Below are positions 9,563-18,430 of a stretch of DNA of 64,000 nt, piece after piece. The notes under the pieces are model-generated. The model was not told the DNA's origin and did no database searches. It saw nothing but the letters and a program-made list of their open reading frames with translations. The DNA is taken from the NCBI RefSeq assembly GCF_013155385.1, contig NZ_JABJUQ010000007.1, forward strand, positions 1,036,001-1,100,000, read 5' to 3'. A program made the translations under genes and the position numbers. Positions within the stretch are counted from its first letter, which is position 1. Every line of letters begins with the position of its first letter. The stretch is from Bacillus sp. WMMC1349. GTDB lineage: Bacteria; Bacillota; Bacilli; Bacillales; Bacillaceae.

Positions 9563-10981
9563 ATGAGTAGCGAACGAAAGCGGATTGTCATTATCGGCGG
9601 CGGTATTACAGGATTGACCGCAGCTTTCTACTTGGAGAGAGAAATCAAAAAAAATCATCTCTCTGCTGAAGTGACGCTTGTTGAAGCGAGTCCAAGGCTA
9701 GGTGGAAAAATCCAGACCGTTCACAAAGATGGCTATATTATTGAAAAAGGTCCAGATTCCTTTTTAGAACGAAAACAGAGTGCACCGCAGCTTGTTAAAG
9801 ATTTGGGAATGGAGCATTTACTTGTCAATAATGCAACAGGACAGTCTTATGTTCTCGTCAATGAAAGTCTCTATCCAATTCCTGAAGGTGCAGTCATGGG
9901 TGTGCCGACAAAGATCGGTCCTTTTTTAACGACAAGTTTGTTTTCTTTTCATGGAAAATTGAGAGCTGCAATGGATTTGGTTCTTCCGGCAAGCAAACCC
10001 CAAGAGGATCAGTCACTGGGAGAATTTTTTAGACGGCGTGTTGGCGGAGAAGTCGTTGAGAACTTGATTGAACCGCTTTTGTCAGGTATATATGCAGGCG
10101 ATATTGATCGGCTTAGTCTGATGTCAACATTTCCACAGTTTTATTTAACAGAGCAGAAATATCGAAGTTTGATTGTTGGAATGAAAAAATCAAAAAGTGG
10201 AAATGCCAAAAAACCAGCAGTAAAGAAGAAGGGGCTTTTTCAAACATTAAAAACCGGATTACAAACGATTGTCGAAGAATTGGAAAAACAGCTTGAATTG
10301 ACGACAATCTATAAAGGAACAAAAGTAGTCAGTATAGACCGTGACCAAGATCAGTATAGTTTGATGTTGGATAATGGAGGTATTCTTGATGCCGATGCAG
10401 CAGTGATGACAGCACCATATAAAGCGATCACTTCGATATTTCAAGGTGAGGATTGGCTGGAAGGACTGGAAGATATTGTTTCAACATCTGTTGCCAATGT
10501 GGCACTCGGTTTTCCTGAAGAAGCTGTAGAGATGAATCAAGAAGGGACAGGTTTTGTCATTTCACGGAACAGTGATTTCTCGATTACTGCTTGTACATGG
10601 ACAAATAAAAAGTGGCCTCATACAACGCCAAGGGGTAAAGTTTTATTAAGAGCCTATGTCGGAAAAGCTGGAGACGAATCGGTTGTTGAACAGTCAGACA
10701 GTGAAATGATTAGAATCGTCCTCGAAGATTTAAAACGGATCATGAAGATTGATGGTGAACCGGAAATGAGCTGTATCACAAGATGGAATGACGCCATGCC
10801 GCAGTATCATGTCGGTCATCAACAAAAGATTAAGAAACTGAGAGATGGTTTGAAAACATCTTATCCCGGGATTTTTGCAACAGGCGCTTCTTTTGAGGGA
10901 GTCGGAATTCCCGATTGTATTGACCAGGGGAAACAAGTCGTCTCTGATGTACTTGCATATTTATTTGAACAAACAAAATAG
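9563..10981 (+). CDS. hemY: Coproporphyrinogen III oxidase HemY (CgoX)
   Basis: FAD flavoprotein that oxidises coproporphyrinogen III to coproporphyrin III, the substrate of HemH. The 472-residue protein has an N-terminal dinucleotide-binding fold (IVIIGGGITGLTAAFYLE) and an acidic residue ending the second strand in TLVEASPRLGGKI. Its C-terminal end has the FAD-contacting segment GIFATGASFEGVGIPDCI typical of the protoporphyrinogen oxidase family. It follows hemH by 14 bases, consistent with one transcript, and ends in a terminator. Confidence 0.95.
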   Translation: MSSERKRIVIIGGGITGLTAAFYLEREIKKNHLSAEVTLVEASPRLGGKIQTVHKDGYIIEKGPDSFLERKQSAPQLVKDLGMEHLLVNNATGQSYVLVNESLYPIPEGAVMGVPTKIGPFLTTSLFSFHGKLRAAMDLVLPASKPQEDQSLGEFFRRRVGGEVVENLIEPLLSGIYAGDIDRLSLMSTFPQFYLTEQKYRSLIVGMKKSKSGNAKKPAVKKKGLFQTLKTGLQTIVEELEKQLELTTIYKGTKVVSIDRDQDQYSLMLDNGGILDADAAVMTAPYKAITSIFQGEDWLEGLEDIVSTSVANVALGFPEEAVEMNQEGTGFVISRNSDFSITACTWTNKKWPHTTPRGKVLLRAYVGKAGDESVVEQSDSEMIRIVLEDLKRIMKIDGEPEMSCITRWNDAMPQYHVGHQQKIKKLRDGLKTSYPGIFATGASFEGVGIPDCIDQGKQVVSDVLAYLFEQTK

Positions 10982-10990
10982 AAAAATATG

Positions 10991-11028
10991 AAAAGCTGTC
11001 GATATGAAACATGACGGCTTTTTTTTTT
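10991..11028 (+). terminator. Terminator of hemEHY
   Basis: Stem AAAGCTGTC / GACGGCTTT with one wobble pair, 12-base loop, followed by a long T run. Confidence 0.85.
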
Positions 11029-11076
11029 GTCGAAAAAACCACAAAAAAATGTTTTCTGAGAAAACAAATTAAATGT

Positions 11077-11145
11077 TTGCATTTCGAATAAAGTTGTGTT
11101 AAATTACATATTATACTTAATGACTAAAACGTTCAAATAGTCATT
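11077..11145 (+). promoter_or_regulatory. yhgDE promoter with TetR-type operator
   Basis: Candidate -35 TTGCAT (11077-11082) and -10 TAAATT (11100-11105) with a 17-base spacer. Just downstream is a perfect inverted repeat AATGACTA (11119-11126) / TAGTCATT (11138-11145) around 11 bases. This is a plausible operator for the TetR protein encoded by the next gene. An alternative -10, TATACT, lies at 11112-11117. Confidence 0.6.
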
Positions 11146-11161
11146 TTAGGAGTGAAAAAGC

Positions 11162-11734
11162 ATGAGCATAGATCGAAAAGCGCTTATTATCGAAGCTGCA
11201 GCAAAATCATTTGCTCAATTTGGGTATAAGGCAACAACGATGGATCTGGTAGCAAAGCTCGCGAACGTTGGCAAGGGTACCATTTATACTTTTTTCAAAA
11301 ATAAAGAAGAATTATTCAGTGAAATCTTTTCTTCTTTGTTAGCTGAAATGAAACAAACAGCAGACGAGGCTATTGATCCTCATCTTCCGTTTCATGAAAA
11401 TGCGCATCGTGCGTTAATTGCTATATTAGAATACAGAAAAAAGCACCAACTGACCATTAAAATTTTTCAAGAAGGTGCGGAGCTTGGCACACCAGCTGCT
11501 AAGGAAGTGATAGAAAAGCTTGAGCGAATGATTATGACTTACATTAAGAAAAAAATAAAAGAAGCCATTAAAAATGAGGATATTAAACCTTGCGATGCTG
11601 AGTTAAATGCATTTGTTATTTTTAAACTTTATGTTGCCCTTATCTTTGATTGGGAAAAACATCATGAACCATTAAAAACAGAAGATATCGCAGAAATGCT
11701 CAAAATGTATATTTTAAAAGGATTGTCCCTTTAG
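11162..11734 (+). CDS. yhgD: TetR family regulator YhgD
   Basis: Dimeric DNA-binding repressor of the TetR/AcrR family, 190 residues. The N-terminal helix-turn-helix is clear: AAAKSFAQFGYKATTMDLVA, then NVGKGTIYTFFKNKEELF at about residues 36-54. The helical C-terminal domain probably binds a small ligand; its identity is not known. It is followed by yhgE after 58 bases and preceded by an inverted repeat likely to be its own operator, so autoregulation of yhgDE is expected. The start follows AGGAGTG. Confidence 0.92.
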   Translation: MSIDRKALIIEAAAKSFAQFGYKATTMDLVAKLANVGKGTIYTFFKNKEELFSEIFSSLLAEMKQTADEAIDPHLPFHENAHRALIAILEYRKKHQLTIKIFQEGAELGTPAAKEVIEKLERMIMTYIKKKIKEAIKNEDIKPCDAELNAFVIFKLYVALIFDWEKHHEPLKTEDIAEMLKMYILKGLSL

Positions 11735-11792
11735 ATAATCCTTTTTTTAAAGGGCCAAAAAGTGCGGCCAATTTTTAGGAGGCGTATCAACA

Positions 11793-13958
11793 ATGAATGT
11801 TTTACGAAACCAGTGGAGAGAACTGTATACAAATAAAAAACTGTTGATTTCTGTTATCGGAGTTCTCTTTATTCCGCTGATTTACAGTAGCGTCTTTTTG
11901 GCAGCATACTGGGATCCTTATGGAAATGTCGATCAGCTTCCTGTGGCTGTCGTGAATGCTGACAAGGGAACGACATATGAGGGAAAAGATCTTCACATCG
12001 GTGACGATCTTGTCAAAAAAATGAAGGAAGATAAAAAGTTTGATTGGCATTTTACATCAAAAGATGAAGCATTAGATGGTCTGAAAAATGAGGAGTATTA
12101 CATGGTGGTCGAAATCCCTAAAGATTTCTCGAAAAATGCCAGCACTGTATTAGATAAGAAACCGAAAAAACTGCAATTAATCTATCATACAAATGCCGGC
12201 CGAAACTATGTTGGTGCGCAAATTAGTGATAAGGCTATTGAGAAGCTTCAACATTCTGTCGGTTCGGAAATCACTGAGCAGTATGCTGAAGTCATATTTG
12301 ATAATTTCGGTAAACTTGCTAAAGGGCTTGATCAAGCAAGTGAAGGAGCCGGAAAACTTGATCATGGCTTAAAAGATGCGAGAAAGGGCAGTCAAAAGCT
12401 TGAAAAGAATCTAAAAAAATTGGCAAAATCACAAATGAAATTTAATAAAGAAGGAATGAAAAAATTCGGAGCAGGAAATGCTACTTTGAACAAAAAAATC
12501 CATGAGCTTGATTCAGCACTTGCTCAATTCCAACAAAAAAGCGGGGAGCTCTATAACGGTTCAAAAAAACTGCAAGAAGGTATGTCACCGCTCGTCTCAG
12601 GTTTAGGACAGATGAATGAAAAAGCTGAGAAAATTAGTCAATTTGAAAAATTGATCTCAGATGAAAAAATCTCACAACTTGAAACCACACTTTCTAAGGC
12701 TGAAAAGGCTAAAAAAGACATTACTCAAATTGCAACTGAGATTACAAAACTTGAAAAAGCATTGAAAAACCAAAAAGGTAATATTAAAAAAATTATTGAA
12801 TCCAGTAATCTTTTGACAAAAGAACAGAAAGCAGCTTTAGCAAAACAGATAGAAGAGAAGGCAGGCGATATAAAACTGCCTGAATTAGATCAGTTGAAAT
12901 CGCGAATTCCCGATCTTAGTAAACTGCCTGATCTTTCGAATATCAAAAAAGAAATTGAGAAATTAAAAAATGTGCCTGATGATGTAAACAAACTTTATAA
13001 AGGTTCACAAAAAATTCAAAAGGGAATGGACAGTCTGACAGATGGGTTATCTGCATATAATGAAAAGTTCTCTCAAGCAAAAGCTGGATCTTCTAAAATT
13101 GCTAATGGCAGTCAGACGCTAACTGAGAAGTTTGCAGATCTACAAAGTGCTTCTAAAAAGCTAGAAGATGCTTCATCTAAATTGGCAGATGGTGCCACAA
13201 CACTTGATGATGGTCTTGGTAAACTGTCTGATGGAAGCGGCAAGCTATCAAATAAACTTTCTGATGCAGCTGATAAGACAGGTAATATTAAAGCTGGAAA
13301 AGATAACTATCATATGTTTTCTAATCCTGTTGGTGTTGATGACGACAAAATTAACAATGTTTCAAATTATGGAACGGGATTAACACCATATATATTATCG
13401 CTTGGTTTATTTGTCGGTGCCTTAATGATTACCGTTGTGTTTGATGTGAAAGAGCCTTCAGCCCGCCCTGAATCGGCATTAAGCTGGTTCTTTAGTAAGT
13501 TTAGTATTCTTCTTCCAGTCGGGATATTGCAAGCTGTCATTGCTTGCACAATCATTCTCTTCGGGATCGGTCTTGAAGTAGAAAGTATCTGGAGATTTTA
13601 TGTATTTAGTATCATCATGAGCATTACATGCGTGCTGATCATTCAGTTTTTGGCAGCAGCACTGGGTAACCCCGGTCGGTTTATCGCTGTTATCATCCTT
13701 GTGCTCCAACTCGGAGGAAGTGGTGGAACATTCCCAGTAGCGCTTGTCCCTGAGTTTTTCCAAAAGGTTCATGCTGCACTTCCGATGACTTACAGTATCG
13801 CTGGTTATAGGGCAATTATTTCAAGCGGAGACTATGGTTATATGTGGGAACAAGCCGAGGTACTCGGCGCCATTGCAATCATGATGATGGCATTGATCAT
13901 AATTTATTTCGGAGTCTTGTTAAGAAAAGGAAAAGTGACAGAACAGCCTGCTTCATAG
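11793..13958 (+). CDS. yhgE: YhgE/Pip family membrane protein
   Basis: Large membrane protein related to phage infection protein (Pip) and type VII secretion accessory protein EsaA, and to ABC-2-type permeases. The 721 residues show an N-terminal membrane segment (LLISVIGVLFIPLIYSSVFL), an extracellular central domain with heptad-like coiled coil and repeated GSxKLxDG units at about 170-520, and about five C-terminal membrane segments from residue 530. In B. subtilis the homologue is a putative efflux or phage-receptor-like protein; the true role is unknown. AGGAGG precedes the start. Co-transcribed with yhgD. Confidence 0.9.
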   Translation: MNVLRNQWRELYTNKKLLISVIGVLFIPLIYSSVFLAAYWDPYGNVDQLPVAVVNADKGTTYEGKDLHIGDDLVKKMKEDKKFDWHFTSKDEALDGLKNEEYYMVVEIPKDFSKNASTVLDKKPKKLQLIYHTNAGRNYVGAQISDKAIEKLQHSVGSEITEQYAEVIFDNFGKLAKGLDQASEGAGKLDHGLKDARKGSQKLEKNLKKLAKSQMKFNKEGMKKFGAGNATLNKKIHELDSALAQFQQKSGELYNGSKKLQEGMSPLVSGLGQMNEKAEKISQFEKLISDEKISQLETTLSKAEKAKKDITQIATEITKLEKALKNQKGNIKKIIESSNLLTKEQKAALAKQIEEKAGDIKLPELDQLKSRIPDLSKLPDLSNIKKEIEKLKNVPDDVNKLYKGSQKIQKGMDSLTDGLSAYNEKFSQAKAGSSKIANGSQTLTEKFADLQSASKKLEDASSKLADGATTLDDGLGKLSDGSGKLSNKLSDAADKTGNIKAGKDNYHMFSNPVGVDDDKINNVSNYGTGLTPYILSLGLFVGALMITVVFDVKEPSARPESALSWFFSKFSILLPVGILQAVIACTIILFGIGLEVESIWRFYVFSIIMSITCVLIIQFLAAALGNPGRFIAVIILVLQLGGSGGTFPVALVPEFFQKVHAALPMTYSIAGYRAIISSGDYGYMWEQAEVLGAIAIMMMALIIIYFGVLLRKGKVTEQPAS

Positions 13959-13961
13959 ATG

Positions 13962-13998
13962 AAAAGCGGACATCAATTAACGATGTCCGCTTTTTTTA
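13962..13998 (+). terminator. Terminator of yhgDE
   Basis: AAAAGCGGACATC / GATGTCCGCTTTT stem with a seven-base loop, followed by T residues. Confidence 0.88.
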
Positions 13999-14010
13999 AT
14001 GATTTGGAAA

Positions 14011-14100
14011 GGAGCTGTCTAAAAAGTCCTTTTTTAACATAAATCAGGGGGGAATTGCGAGACTCCTGCGGAAAGCGTGCAAATTCCCCAATTTTTGTTC
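14011..14100 (+). repeat. Dispersed palindromic repeat, copy B
   Basis: GGAGCTGTCTAAAAAGTCC, then ATCAGGGGGGAATTGCGAG, CTCCTGCGGAAAGCG and GCAAATTCCCCAATTTTTG. Same element as copy A but with a shorter centre. It separates yhgE from fabHB. Confidence 0.8.
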
Positions 14101-14115
14101 ATCCACTACTTTTGA

Positions 14116-15108
14116 TTAGAAAGTTTTCACGCCCCATTTTACTATCATACCTGAGTATGTAAGACCACCGCCAAAGCCGTAAAGTATCAGAATGTCTCCT
14201 TCCTTCAACATCTTATTTTGAACCGCGTTATCGAGAGCGAGAACAATGGAAGCAGAAGATGTATTGCCAAACCATTCAACACTTGTTAGTGCCTTTTCAA
14301 TGGGGATTGCCGCTTTTTCACAAATTGATTCGATCATTCTCAAGTTAGCGCTGTGAGGTACGAACCAATCGATCTGTTCAATCTGCATTTCTGCCTGTTT
14401 AAGTAGTTTTTGAATTCCTTCAGGGATAGTTCGCACCGCCCATTTATAAACTTCGCGTCCATTTTGGATCATTTTCCCGTTCCCCTTCAGTTGCTCTCCT
14501 TTTAAATCATTTCTTAAACCTGTTCTATACAAGTGTCTCGCTCCATCTCCATTTGTACTTTGGACAAAGGTAATAAAGCTCGGGGTTTGCTCTTCTCGTT
14601 CAAGCAATAAAGCACCTGCCCCGTCTCCAAATAAAATACATGAACTACGGTCTGTGTAATCTGTTACTTTTGATAATGTTTCTCCAGCAATGACAAGAAT
14701 TTTCCTGTGCAGTCCTGAGGTAATCAGGCCGTTGGCAACATGAAGAGCGTATGTTAAACCAGCACAAGTTGCATTTAAATCAACTGCTCCAATGTCAGTC
14801 CAGCCAAAATATTCTTGAACTTGACAAGCTGTGCTCGGAAAAGAGTAGTCGGCAGTTGTTGTAGAGACGATGACCATCTCAATATCATCAAGTGTGCCAG
14901 CATACCTATTTTTTAAATCTTTGACAGCTTGAATACAAAGATCTGATGTGAATTCATGTTCACTTGCCAATCGTCGTTCTTTCATGCCCGTCCGTTGGAT
15001 CATCCATTCATCAGAAGTGTCAATCATTCTTTCCAAATCTTTGTTTGTCAGCCGTTTTTCTGGCACATAAGTACCGATTGCAGAAATACGTGCTTTTGAT
15101 CCATTCAT
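14116..15108 (-). CDS. fabHB: 3-oxoacyl-ACP synthase III FabHB
   Basis: Condensing enzyme that starts fatty-acid synthesis by joining acyl-CoA to malonyl-ACP; B. subtilis has two, FabHA and FabHB. The 330-residue protein shows the active-site cysteine in DLNATCAGLTYAL, the histidine in WFVPHSANLRMI and the asparagine in WFGNTSSASIVLALD. The ATG at 15108 is chosen because GGAGAG lies eight bases upstream; a GTG three codons earlier overlaps that site. A FapR-like operator lies in the promoter region. Locus position matches yhfB (fabHB). Confidence 0.94.
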   Translation of the reverse strand: MNGSKARISAIGTYVPEKRLTNKDLERMIDTSDEWMIQRTGMKERRLASEHEFTSDLCIQAVKDLKNRYAGTLDDIEMVIVSTTTADYSFPSTACQVQEYFGWTDIGAVDLNATCAGLTYALHVANGLITSGLHRKILVIAGETLSKVTDYTDRSSCILFGDGAGALLLEREEQTPSFITFVQSTNGDGARHLYRTGLRNDLKGEQLKGNGKMIQNGREVYKWAVRTIPEGIQKLLKQAEMQIEQIDWFVPHSANLRMIESICEKAAIPIEKALTSVEWFGNTSSASIVLALDNAVQNKMLKEGDILILYGFGGGLTYSGMIVKWGVKTF

Positions 15109-15145
15109 AAAGCTCACTCTCCTTTTTCATATTATAGCACAAGGT

Positions 15146-15164
15146 ATTAGTATCTGGTGCTAAT
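15146..15164 (-). promoter_or_regulatory. FapR operator upstream of fabHB
   Basis: On the minus strand the site reads ATTAGCACCAGATACTAAT, very close to the known FapR consensus ATTAGTACCTGATACTAAT. FapR represses lipid-synthesis genes and is released by malonyl-CoA. Confidence 0.85.
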
Positions 15165-15222
15165 TTTCTCATCAGTCTGAATCATGTATACTAAATAAAG
15201 AAATACCAGAGGAGGAATCAAA

Positions 15223-16266
15223 ATGGGATCTGTTAATGAAACGATGCAACTTATTAAACAGCTAGTCTCAATACCTAGTCCGACAGGAAATACATATGAG
15301 ATCATTGACTTTATTAACCGTCTGCTTAAGGAACAAGGAATCGAAACGAAGCGAACTCAAAAAGGAGGTCTGATTGCTGTCGTTCCTGGATGTGACAAGG
15401 CACGGCACAGGGTATTGACCGCGCATGTTGATACACTTGGAGCAATGGTAAAAGAGATTAAAGAAGACGGTCGTCTGAAAATCGATTTGATTGGGGGATT
15501 TAACTATCATTCTATTGAAGGTGAGTATTGCCAAATTACCACTTCCTCTGGCAAAGTATATAGCGGAACCATTTTAATGCACCAAACATCTGTTCATGTT
15601 TATAAAGATGCGGGAAAAGCTGAACGCAACCAAAAAAATATGGAAGTCCGAATTGATGAGCCTGTCTGTAATGAAAAAGAGACGAAGGCACTCGGAATTC
15701 ATGTTGGTGACTTTATTTCTTTTGATCCAAGGGTCGAGATCACTTCTAGCGGTTTTATCAAATCTCGTCATTTGGATGACAAAGCCAGTGTTGCCTTACT
15801 CATTCAACTGATCAAAAAAATTAAGTCGGAAAACATCACGCTTCCTTATACAACGCATTTTTTAATTTCTAATAATGAAGAAATCGGTTATGGCGGCAAT
15901 TCTAATATTCCGTCTGAAACCGTTGAATATATGGCCGTTGATATGGGGGCAATCGGAGATGGACAATCATCAGACGAGTATACGGTATCGATTTGTGTTA
16001 AAGATGCAAGTGGTCCATATCATTACAAACTTAGACAGAACCTTGTCAGGCTTTGTGAAAAGCATGGAATAGACTATAAATTAGACATTTATCCGTACTA
16101 TGGATCAGATGCATCTGCTGCGATTCAATCTGGGTATGATATCGTTCACGGTTTGATCGGTCCAGGAATAGATGCTTCTCATGCATTTGAAAGAACACAT
16201 AAGAGATCTTTGGAACATACAGCAAAGCTTCTATATTATTATGTTCAGTCTGAGATGATCGAATAG
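15223..16266 (+). CDS. yhfE: M42 family aminopeptidase YhfE
   Basis: Zinc-dependent cytoplasmic aminopeptidase of family M42 (glutamyl or deblocking aminopeptidase, endoglucanase-like). The 347 residues carry the expected metal and catalytic motifs: TAHVDTLGAMV near 65, KSRHLDDKASV near 180, ISNNEEIGYGG near 217 and VDMGAIGDG near 241, with a final histidine in GPGIDASHAFERTH. These proteins form large hollow assemblies that trim peptides. AGAGGAGG precedes the ATG. It is divergent from fabHB. Confidence 0.92.
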   Translation: MGSVNETMQLIKQLVSIPSPTGNTYEIIDFINRLLKEQGIETKRTQKGGLIAVVPGCDKARHRVLTAHVDTLGAMVKEIKEDGRLKIDLIGGFNYHSIEGEYCQITTSSGKVYSGTILMHQTSVHVYKDAGKAERNQKNMEVRIDEPVCNEKETKALGIHVGDFISFDPRVEITSSGFIKSRHLDDKASVALLIQLIKKIKSENITLPYTTHFLISNNEEIGYGGNSNIPSETVEYMAVDMGAIGDGQSSDEYTVSICVKDASGPYHYKLRQNLVRLCEKHGIDYKLDIYPYYGSDASAAIQSGYDIVHGLIGPGIDASHAFERTHKRSLEHTAKLLYYYVQSEMIE

Positions 16267-16273
16267 GAAAAAA

Positions 16274-16310
16274 AGCCACCCAAAACGGCCGGACGTCGCT
16301 TTGGGCGGCT
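16274..16310 (-). terminator. Hairpin, terminator-like on the minus strand
   Basis: AGCCACCCAAA / TTTGGGCGGCT stem with one mismatch and a GC-rich loop. Followed by T residues only when read on the minus strand, so it fits the gltT direction better than yhfE, although repeat copy C lies between it and gltT. Confidence 0.55.
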
Positions 16311-16400
16311 AAAAATGGATCTCTTTTTCTATAGTACAGTATATGTGAAAGTGAAGAAAACGATTGGACGGGTTTGGGTTTATGGGTCAATCTGCACCGA

Positions 16401-16553
16401 GGATGTCCTGAAAGTAAGGTTCATTTATAAAAATTGGGGAATTTGCTCGCTTTCCGCGGGCGATCCGCGAGCCTCTTCGGAGCTCGTTCCTTGCTCCTGT
16501 GGGGTCTCGCAATCCCCCCTGATCATGTTGATAAAGGACTTTTAGAAAGCCCC
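16401..16553 (-). repeat. Dispersed palindromic repeat, copy C
   Basis: GGATGTCCTGAAAGTAAGG at the left edge; GGGGAATTTGCTCGCTTTCC, CGCGGGCGATCCGCGAGCC and TCCTGTGGGGTCTCGCAATC inside; AGGACTTTTAGAAAGCCCC at the right edge. Opposite orientation to copies A and B. It sits directly after the gltT stop. Confidence 0.85.
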
Positions 16554-16581
16554 GTTTTTTTTCTATTAGAAAAGATCTAGT

Positions 16582-17868
16582 TCAGCTGGACATTTTTATA
16601 TCTTGAGGTTCTAGTTTATTCAATTCTGCTTGTCCTTTCATCATATTATATTCGCCTTCCCATTTTGACATGACGACTGCAGCAAGAGCGTTTCCTGTGA
16701 GATTAACGACTGTGCGTGCCATGTCCATAATGCGATCGACACCTGCAATAAATGCTAGCCCTTCACTCGGGATACCAATCGTTCCGAGTGTCGCTAAAAG
16801 AACGACAAAAGATGTGCCGGGTACAGCGGCCATTCCTTTTGATGTAATCATCAGTACAACAATTAATGAAATCTGCTGACCGATTGACAGGTCAATCCCG
16901 TATACTTGTGCCAAAAACAATGTGGCAATCGCTTGGTACAAAACAGAACCATCTAGATTGAATGTATAACCAATCGGAATCACAAATGAAACAATCGCTT
17001 TCGGACAGCCGATTTTCTCCATCTTTTCCATCACACGGGGAAGAACGGTTTCTGAGCTTGATGTACTAAAAGCAAGCAGTAGCTCGTCTTTTATGTAAGC
17101 CAAAAATTTTAATATATGAATACCAGCTAATTTACCGACGATTCCAAAGATGACAAACAAGAAAAATGCTAATGCAAAATAAACGAGTAAAACGAGTTTT
17201 CCTAAAGAAAGAAGTGAAGAAAAACCGAATTTTGAAACTGTAACACCGATTAAGGCAAACACACCAAATGGCGCAACCTTCATCACAAGATTTACAACAT
17301 GAAACATCGCGTGGGAAGTCGCCTCAAAAAAGGAAAGAACCGGTTTGCCTTTTTCGCCGATTGCTGAAACACCTAATGCAAAAAGGACGGTAAAGCAAAT
17401 GATCGCCAACATGTCCCCATCAGCTAGAGAGTGGAAAAAATTTGTTGGTACAATGTGCAGAAAAGTATCTGCAATCGATGTTTTCCCTGCTTCTTTTTCA
17501 CTTTGAACATACTGGCTAATATCTGTTTTCTCATGATTAGAAAAGTGAACACCTTCTCCAGGATGCAAAAGGTTTCCTAGTAAAAGACCTAACAAAATTG
17601 CAAAAGTAGTAATGATCTCAAAATAAAGAATTGTCCGAAATCCAAGCCGGCCAATTTTTTTACCATTACCAGCACCAGCGACACCAACGATTAAACTGGA
17701 TACAACGATAGGGATAACAATCATTTTGATTAATCTTAAAAATAAATCGCCAATCGGTTGAAGATATCTTTCCACAGCCGGATTTCCAAACCAAATGGCA
17801 CCAACAGCTACACCTAAAATCAAGCCAAGAAAAATTTGCGTGGCCATACCCATTTTAAATTTTCTCAT
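16582..17868 (-). CDS. gltT: Proton/glutamate-aspartate symporter GltT
   Basis: Dicarboxylate/amino acid:cation symporter (DAACS, GltPh-like) that imports glutamate and aspartate. The 428 residues form multiple membrane helices and include the family reentrant-loop serine-rich segment AFSTSSSETVLP and the helix 7 motif FNLDGSVLYQA, where NMDGT is usual. The ATG at 17868 is taken because GGGAGG stands before it; an in-frame start seven codons earlier has none. It is a single gene on the minus strand. Confidence 0.93.
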   Translation of the reverse strand: MRKFKMGMATQIFLGLILGVAVGAIWFGNPAVERYLQPIGDLFLRLIKMIVIPIVVSSLIVGVAGAGNGKKIGRLGFRTILYFEIITTFAILLGLLLGNLLHPGEGVHFSNHEKTDISQYVQSEKEAGKTSIADTFLHIVPTNFFHSLADGDMLAIICFTVLFALGVSAIGEKGKPVLSFFEATSHAMFHVVNLVMKVAPFGVFALIGVTVSKFGFSSLLSLGKLVLLVYFALAFFLFVIFGIVGKLAGIHILKFLAYIKDELLLAFSTSSSETVLPRVMEKMEKIGCPKAIVSFVIPIGYTFNLDGSVLYQAIATLFLAQVYGIDLSIGQQISLIVVLMITSKGMAAVPGTSFVVLLATLGTIGIPSEGLAFIAGVDRIMDMARTVVNLTGNALAAVVMSKWEGEYNMMKGQAELNKLEPQDIKMSS

Positions 17869-18051
17869 AAACGTCCTCCCAACATTCAATTATTATATGA
17901 GAATATTAATGAAATAAACATTAAATTAAGTATAACGAAATAAAAAGCGCTTCGTCCAATAAAAAACAAACGTCCGAATAGATCGAAAATTTTTAAAAAA
18001 AGGATCATTATTATTAATCTGAAAAAAATAAATTTTGAATAGATTCATCAA

Positions 18052-18102
18052 AACAAAAAAAGCTGGCGAATGGGAGGTGGAAAATCCCATTCGTCAGCTT
18101 TT
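18052..18102 (-). terminator. Strong terminator of yhfH
   Basis: 15-bp stem AGCTGGCGAATGGGA (18061-18075) / TCCCATTCGTCAGCT (18085-18099) with one mismatch, and a T-rich tail on the minus strand, just beyond the yhfH stop. Confidence 0.88.
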
Positions 18103-18121
18103 CGTTCTATTCTATCATTCT

Positions 18122-18256
18122 TTAAAGCTCTTTCACTTTTAAACATTTGCAGCATGTATTTCCATAACATTCATGCTGTTCTTCTATGTCATGACCGCAT
18201 TTTGTGCATTTTTTGGCAGGTAAATTTCTGAAAAAATCGGTAATTTTCGCAAGCAT
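18122..18256 (-). CDS. yhfH: Small zinc-ribbon protein YhfH
   Basis: A 44-residue protein beginning MLAKITDFFRNLP. Cysteines form a ribbon-like pattern: KCTKCGHD at 16-23 and EQHECYGNTCCKC at 26-38, which could bind one zinc. The ATG at 18256 is chosen because GGGGGAA precedes it; an upstream in-frame ATG at 18307 is unsupported. Located between gltT and yhfI as in B. subtilis. The function is unknown. Confidence 0.82.
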   Translation of the reverse strand: MLAKITDFFRNLPAKKCTKCGHDIEEQHECYGNTCCKCLKVKEL

Positions 18257-18430
18257 TGTGATTCCCCCAGTAGATTGAATTACCATCATTGTATTATAAC
18301 AGTTCAATTAAGTGCAATGGCTGTTTCATGACAAATGTGAGGACATTTTATGACAAAACATAAAGCATGCATTTTCACAGAAAAATGGGTATATTGAATA
18401 AAGGGATACATATAAAGAGGTGTGATAAAC

